From Echinostoma caproni (lineage: Eukaryota; Platyhelminthes; Trematoda; Plagiorchiida; Echinostomatidae), in contig UZAN01039495.1 of the NCBI GenBank assembly GCA_900618425.1, forward strand, positions 1 through 64,000: a stretch of 64,000 bases of DNA. Reading direction: 5' to 3'. The translations under genes and the position numbers were made by a program. Positions 62,501 to 64,000 of the stretch are shown piece by piece. Positions within the stretch are counted from its first letter, which is position 1. Each line of letters begins with the position of its first letter. The notes under the pieces are model-generated. The model worked only from the letters and a program-made list of their open reading frames with translations, did not search any database and was not told the DNA's origin.

Positions 62501-63090
62501 ATTTTGAAAATTACACTCCCAAAATGTAAGGTATGTCCTGAACAAAGATTTATACCGTTTTTCCATTTCCGCATCGGGTGATCTGTAATGGGTTCTATAT
62601 CCGGTCAGAGAGATTATACCCCCAAACCGAAACTTCATTCCGTCAAAGCTGATAAATGTTGTGTGAACCGTGAGTACGGTTTGGCGGGAAAACAAAGGAA
62701 ACTGGAAGACCACTTTCAAATGCGTCCATTTGTTAAAATCTTGACAGCGATTTCACACAGATACAATTCAATAATTAAAGGAAATTAGCAACATATTTGA
62801 AAAGTGGAAAACTATTCTTGAAAATGGTCACTCACCATCAGGACAGGTTTGTGGAATGACTGAATTTTACCAGAACGAAATAAGCCACAATGCTTTTATA
62901 TTTAAGTTTAATAAAATACATCTACTATCAAGAAAAGAAAAACAAAGCATGCGTCCCAGATTAAATGCATTTCATTTTTGCAGCTGAATGTTGTATGCAA
63001 CAATAGCCTATTGAGGAACTCACCGCAAGCATAATTTCTGTTGATAGCAGAAAGCACTATCAGAAAAATGCTTAGTAACTCCAACGCCAT
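30261..63090 (-). CDS. Micro-exon gene: signal peptide, coiled coil from 24-27-12 nt exon triplets, hydrophobic C-terminus
   Basis: This is a 28-exon gene whose 702 coding nt are spread over 32.8 kb. It begins with a signal-peptide exon (63024-63090). Eight triplets of 24, 27 and 12 nt follow, then a 24-nt exon, an 18-nt exon and a terminal exon (30261-30349) that ends in TGA. Each internal exon has a pyrimidine-rich AG acceptor and a GTAAGT/GTGAGT-type donor; two donors are GTACGT. All introns are phase 1. Joined, the frame is open for 233 codons, although several exons contain stops in phase 0. The architecture (signal peptide plus symmetric micro-exons) is that of flatworm micro-exon genes, most of which encode secreted or surface proteins of unknown biochemical role. 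I do not recognise the protein. The heptad periodicity points to a coiled coil. Introns hold retroelements and one assembly gap, but no exon is missing from the triplet pattern. Confidence 0.92.
30352..30480 (-). repeat. tRNA-derived SINE abutting the terminal exon acceptor
   Basis: The minus strand has an A-box-like GGTAACCGAGTGAATGG, B-box-like CTGGTTTGATTCC, a short hairpin ACACCTAGCGAGGTGT and a tail TAGTGCTTTCTAACTTTCTAG. The tail resembles the stem I 3' side of the 10.8-kb hairpin. Its last bases are the polypyrimidine tract and AG used by exon 28. Confidence 0.5.
31655..32636 (-). CDS. Exons 26-27 of the minus-strand micro-exon gene: truncated ninth unit
   Basis: The 24-nt exon is 32613-32636 (NQMMCRIL) and an 18-nt exon is 31655-31672 (RLGQGL). 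The 24-nt exon has a phase-0 stop and keeps hydrophobic residues at unit positions 3 and 7. The 18-nt exon replaces the expected 27-nt exon and links to the terminal exon, so the tandem pattern breaks just before the C-terminal hydrophobic segment. Both acceptors are strongly pyrimidine-rich. A minus-strand SINE sits in the intron between them (about 32130-32245). Confidence 0.85.
32130..32245 (-). repeat. tRNA-derived SINE fragment, intronic
   Basis: The minus strand reads CGGCTGGTATGGTC, then CTGAGTTCGAACCCCG, in the order A box then B box. It sits in the intron between exons 26 and 27. Confidence 0.45.
33284..37830 (-). CDS. Exon triplet 8 (exons 23-25) of the minus-strand micro-exon gene
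   Basis: The 24-nt exon is 37807-37830 (AVMSTQLQ), the 27-nt exon 36810-36836 (LLMLNDKTQ) and the 12-nt exon 33284-33295 (RMKA). Exon 23's pyrimidine tract is a (CT)n run about 20 nt upstream of the AG. Exons 24 and 25 have strong acceptors. The 3.5-kb intron between exons 24 and 25 contains two tRNA-like SINE heads in opposite orientation (34056-34136 and 34286-34370). Confidence 0.86.
34056..34136 (-). repeat. tRNA-like SINE head (family V)
   Basis: GGCCTCGTAGCTAAGCTGGT, AGAGCATACGCG and GTGGGTTCGAATCCCACC, closing with GAGGC: ends that could pair as an acceptor stem. The region between the D and T arms does not form a normal anticodon arm. The 3' tail TACTGAACTTTTCACA is shared with the 17.7-kb SINE, so it is a retroposon rather than a working tRNA gene. 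Confidence 0.6.
34286..34370 (+). repeat. tRNA-like SINE head (family V), diverged
   Basis: GGCCTCGAAACTCATCTGGT, then GCGGGTTCGAATCCCACC and AAGGTTA. Opposite in orientation to the copy 150 bp upstream. Confidence 0.5.
39097..41208 (-). CDS. Exon triplet 7 (exons 20-22) of the minus-strand micro-exon gene
   Basis: The 24-nt exon is 41185-41208 (SGVSKKIA), the 27-nt exon 40253-40279 (GLKLQLDEQ) and the 12-nt exon 39097-39108 (RKSQ). Exons 20 and 21 were located by predicting the triplet pattern upstream of exon 22, and both carry good donors (GTAAGT, GTGAGT). Exon 20 has a phase-0 stop. Exon 22 has one of the best acceptors in the gene, a run of T and C ending CTCAG. Confidence 0.9.
42115..43664 (-). 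CDS. Exon triplet 6 (exons 17-19) of the minus-strand micro-exon gene
   Basis: The 24-nt exon is 43641-43664 (QETNKKIT), the 27-nt exon 42949-42975 (EMSKHIKKN) and the 12-nt exon 42115-42126 (LKGL). Exon 17 contains a phase-0 stop and exon 19 would start with TGA in phase 0, so only phase 1 keeps the chain open. For exon 18 two tandem AGs two bases apart are possible acceptors (25 or 27 nt); only the 27-nt choice keeps frame. The unit is lysine-rich. Confidence 0.88.
44561..44738 (+). repeat. tRNA-derived SINE with hammerhead ribozyme (family A), intronic
   Basis: Head TTTAGCTCAGGGGTAAG and B box CTGTTCGAGTCC. The hammerhead spans about 44632-44689: stem I 5' GCACTG, CTGACGA, perfect stem II GTCC-CAAACA-GGAC, GAAT in place of GAAA, CAGCTG, UC, then CTGTGC. 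Flanks share ACTGG(G)ATTCAGA. It lies in the intron between exons 17 and 16 of the minus-strand gene, in opposite orientation to it. Confidence 0.68.
44956..47443 (-). CDS. Exon triplet 5 (exons 14-16) of the minus-strand micro-exon gene
   Basis: The 24-nt exon is 47420-47443 (TVATNALF), the 27-nt exon 45931-45957 (KKLEILPKT) and the 12-nt exon 44956-44967 (YCAL). Donors are GTGAGT, GTAAGT and GTAAGT. The 27-nt exon has a clean pyrimidine-rich acceptor. One proline lies inside the helix-prone middle exon. The (CTAT)n/(TTTC)n microsatellite at 47543-47614 lies about 100 bp upstream of exon 14, in its intron. Confidence 0.88.
47543..47614. repeat. (CTAT)n and (TTTC)n microsatellite
   Basis: About twelve CTAT units followed by about six TTTC units, upstream of exon 14 in its intron. 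On the gene's strand it reads GATA/GAAA. Confidence 0.9.
48193..52475 (-). CDS. Exon triplet 4 (exons 11-13) of the minus-strand micro-exon gene
   Basis: The 24-nt exon is 52452-52475 (DCLTNHVQ), the 27-nt exon 51648-51674 (DTKQLLKDL) and the 12-nt exon 48193-48204 (QCQD). Exon 11 uses a GTACGT donor. Both the 24-nt and the 27-nt exon carry phase-0 stops but are open in phase 1. The acceptor of exon 12 is preceded by a long C/T tract. The 3.4-kb intron between exons 12 and 13 contains the assembly gap and an antisense CR1-like fragment, yet the triplet is complete. Confidence 0.9.
49040..50020 (+). pseudogene. CR1-like non-LTR retrotransposon, decayed reverse transcriptase
   Basis: Reads IYFLDYSDVFNCVDRSKLL (the palm block FLDYS.AF..V.R..L), then LLIKYADNVVVG, where YADN replaces YADD. 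Frameshifts follow, then CIFARTTAYRSSVVPYLARF. That C-terminus matches ARTTANRLFVIPYLSRFLA of the element at 24.4 kb, so both belong to one family. It lies antisense in the intron between exons 12 and 13. Confidence 0.82.
50799..51325. other. Assembly gap (527 N)
   Basis: Falls between exon 12 (51648) and exon 13 (48204). Both flanks carry the same 11-mer TGATACAACAC, so the two contig ends may overlap and the true gap may be short or absent. Confidence 0.98.
51830..51965 (-). repeat. Decayed coding repeat Y, copy 2
   Basis: See the copy at 20.6 kb. This one keeps ILKRLQRIERNAADARRALA in an open frame, then TAA. It is in the intron between exons 12 and 11 of the minus-strand micro-exon gene. 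Confidence 0.5.
53200..53696 (-). CDS. Exon triplet 3 (exons 8-10) of the minus-strand micro-exon gene
   Basis: The 24-nt exon is 53673-53696 (DDVEDRME), the 27-nt exon 53506-53532 (GCRKSLKKS) and the 12-nt exon 53200-53211 (RKRV). This is the most compact triplet, with introns of 140 and 294 nt. The 27-nt exon uses a GTACGT donor and was found because the 24-27-12 pattern predicted it. Hydrophobic residues V, M, C, L and V fall at unit positions 3, 7, 10, 14 and 21, as expected for a coiled coil; position 17 is serine. The unit is very basic. Confidence 0.9.
55030..55466 (+). pseudogene. Penelope-like element: RT tail and start of GIY-YIG endonuclease
   Basis: The frame reads RWGLIKTLFHRPLL, then VLIGVKFKSNQLINDVRGKL, TFPTAQLRMI and VLYQFTCLWNDNDIGRT. 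This is the linker between RT and the GIY-YIG nuclease of Penelope-like elements (GL..TLF.RA, then FPAAKLR..F, then VYQ..C.C...YIGRT). Here DIG replaces YIG, one cysteine of the CxC pair is lost, and the frame ends soon after, so it is a broken 3' fragment. It lies antisense in the intron between exons 7 and 8. Confidence 0.8.
56237..58042 (-). CDS. Exon triplet 2 (exons 5-7) of the minus-strand micro-exon gene
   Basis: The 24-nt exon is 58019-58042 (DLTLEGLK), the 27-nt exon 56966-56992 (IGMGDHDNL) and the 12-nt exon 56237-56248 (MHRF). Donors are GTGAGT, GTAAGT and GTAAGT. The 24-nt exon has a stop in phase 0, and its phase-1 reading is open, which supports the chosen phase. Glycine and aspartate in the middle exon weaken the helix here. 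Confidence 0.88.
58594..62859 (-). CDS. Exon triplet 1 (exons 2-4) of the minus-strand micro-exon gene
   Basis: The 24-nt exon is 62836-62859 (VIPQTCPD), the 27-nt exon 61122-61148 (DTLPLSHFG) and the 12-nt exon 58594-58605 (YQKQ). The first residue of each is completed by the last base of the preceding exon. Acceptors at 62860 and 58606 are strongly pyrimidine-rich. The acceptor at 61149 is weaker, with its pyrimidines about 15 nt upstream. This unit is proline-containing and fits the heptad pattern worst, so it probably forms a head before the coiled coil. The intron at 58606-61121 contains a CR1-like 3' fragment. Confidence 0.82.
58886..59260 (-). pseudogene. CR1-like retrotransposon, C-terminal RT fragment
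   Basis: A 124-codon frame reads INAMVLTILLYCSPVVFPGL, RVSLIITELMKSCMTFANRI, HPLHFDLSSCC and YKHSFLPYLVCILTNQERVI. The order (Y..IL.YCSP..FPGL, ...I..R...HPL, R..SF.P.LAR.L.N) matches the C-terminal tail of the two CR1-like copies here but belongs to a different subfamily. Sense orientation relative to the host gene, in the intron between exons 3 and 4. Confidence 0.75.
63024..63090 (-). CDS. Exon 1 of the minus-strand micro-exon gene: start codon and signal peptide
   Basis: ATG at 63088-63090 opens 22 codons plus one base (67 nt), then a GTGAGT donor at 63023-63018. The peptide starts MALELLSIFLIVLSA and ends NRNYAC: a short n-region, a hydrophobic core and a polar c-region, typical of a cleavable secretion signal. 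The exon ends in phase 1, matching every downstream exon. A CAG lies four bases before the ATG after a short pyrimidine-containing stretch, so the 5' leader could be joined by cis- or trans-splicing just upstream of the start. Confidence 0.88.
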
Positions 63091-63140
63091 ACTGCTGTTT
63101 GAGATGAATAATTCTACCGTGCTTTTTAACAATATACAAA

Positions 63141-63146
63141 TTTATA
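63141..63146 (-). promoter_or_regulatory. Candidate TATA box of the minus-strand micro-exon gene
   Basis: TATAAA on the minus strand lies 51-56 bases upstream of the ATG, so initiation about 30 nt downstream would leave a 5' leader of roughly 20-30 nt. The surroundings are AT-rich, so a chance match is quite possible. Confidence 0.3.
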
Positions 63147-63879
63147 TCAATAAATAATTGCTTATCTCTGATTGGATAGAATGTGACCAATCGAACAGCT
63201 GCTTGGTATTGACTTTCGGTCGACAGCTCCGATATTAACAATATAGAAATGTAATAAACCAGTTCTAAAATACAAAATAAATTTTAATTCTCTGAAGTGT
63301 GGGTAAAAGATATTCTACAGAAAATGTATGATTGGTCTAAATGAAAAAAAAACAGACGGAAGTGATTCGAGTGGGGTGGGGGTTCAGCTACAAGTATGTA
63401 AAATTTGATCAGGTTACTGAACTCTCTTTCAGGATGATTCTTTCATTTATTATACTATTGATTAACTTATCGTGTTCGAGGACATCATACCTTGTTAGAG
63501 CTAAACGTGACAGCTGCCCTGGAAGAGACTTCACCATAAAATATTCGTCTGTGAACCAGTCGATATCGGAATGGCTCCTATTTGCTAACTATCTAGTTAA
63601 AATGATATAGGTGTGTGTCGTAAAGGTGTCAATCAGCAGTTCAAGTAAATATTCTGTGGAATAGAGAAGGAAAACGTGGATAGTCATCGTTATTAGAAAT
63701 ACAGTTATCATGGAAAGAAAAATAAGACTCCTGGTTATTGATGAACCTTGAGCATATTGATCACGAAAGTTAAAATGTTACCCGATAGAGCAAAATCCAT
63801 GGTGAATTATCGATCCTTGTCCAACGAGGCCGGCTGCTTTCTATAACATTGAACGGCTGTGTAGGCCTGAGTTTGTTGG

Positions 63880-63975
63880 CGTAGGGGTTCGGTTATTCTC
63901 ACTGGCATGCTTGGACCCTGTGTTCCGAGGTTCGAGCCCGTCACTGTCAATCAACTTTGATGGTAGGCAGCTATG
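63880..63975 (+). repeat. tRNA-like SINE head at the right edge
   Basis: GGCGTAGGGGTTCGG (A-box-like) and CGAGGTTCGAGCCCG (B box). The body runs off the window end, so any ribozyme part cannot be judged. Confidence 0.5.
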
Positions 63976-64000
63976 CTGTCACCGTGATGAAAAGCATCAG

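Overview
The window is animal nuclear DNA, intron- and repeat-rich, with no long uninterrupted genes. The best fit is a flatworm, probably a digenean trematode. Reasons: two genes built almost entirely from in-frame micro-exons of 6-27 nt (the micro-exon-gene architecture known from schistosomes and other flukes), tRNA-derived SINEs carrying hammerhead ribozymes (as in the schistosome Sm-alpha family), and CR1-like, Penelope-like and Ty3/gypsy fragments. The species cannot be named from sequence alone.

Main result: a complete candidate gene on the minus strand, ATG at 63090 to TGA at 30261. Its 28 coding exons total only 702 nt (233 codons) across 32.8 kb. Exon 1 encodes a signal peptide. Then a fixed exon triplet of 24, 27 and 12 nt repeats eight times. 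It is followed by a ninth 24-nt exon, an 18-nt exon and a terminal exon ending in a hydrophobic C-terminus. Every junction is phase 1 and no stop occurs before the end. Each triplet encodes 21 residues, exactly three heptads, with hydrophobic residues enriched at unit positions 3, 7, 10, 14, 17 and 21. The predicted product is a secreted or membrane-anchored coiled-coil protein whose heptad register is carried by the exon structure.

A second micro-exon gene lies on the plus strand from the left edge to about 15148 (5' end outside the window). It has about 13 micro-exons of 6-18 nt, all multiples of three and all phase 1, then a longer exon at 15030. Its product turns glycine-rich in the middle. 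The two genes are convergent.

Between them, 15.1-30.0 kb is a repeat graveyard: SINEs with two kinds of hammerhead ribozyme (15.8-16.4 and 18.6-19.2 kb), a SINE inserted with a perfect 16-bp target duplication (17.7 kb), a gypsy RNase H remnant (19.6-19.9 kb), a possible Penelope-type hammerhead motif (22.8 kb) and a decayed CR1-like element (24.4-26.2 kb). The introns of the minus-strand gene hold another CR1-like copy (49-50 kb), a Penelope-like fragment (55 kb), a CR1-like 3' end (58.9-59.3 kb), several SINEs and an assembly gap (50799-51325) that falls inside one intron.

All exon calls come from reading splice signals and frames by eye; none has been tested against transcripts.
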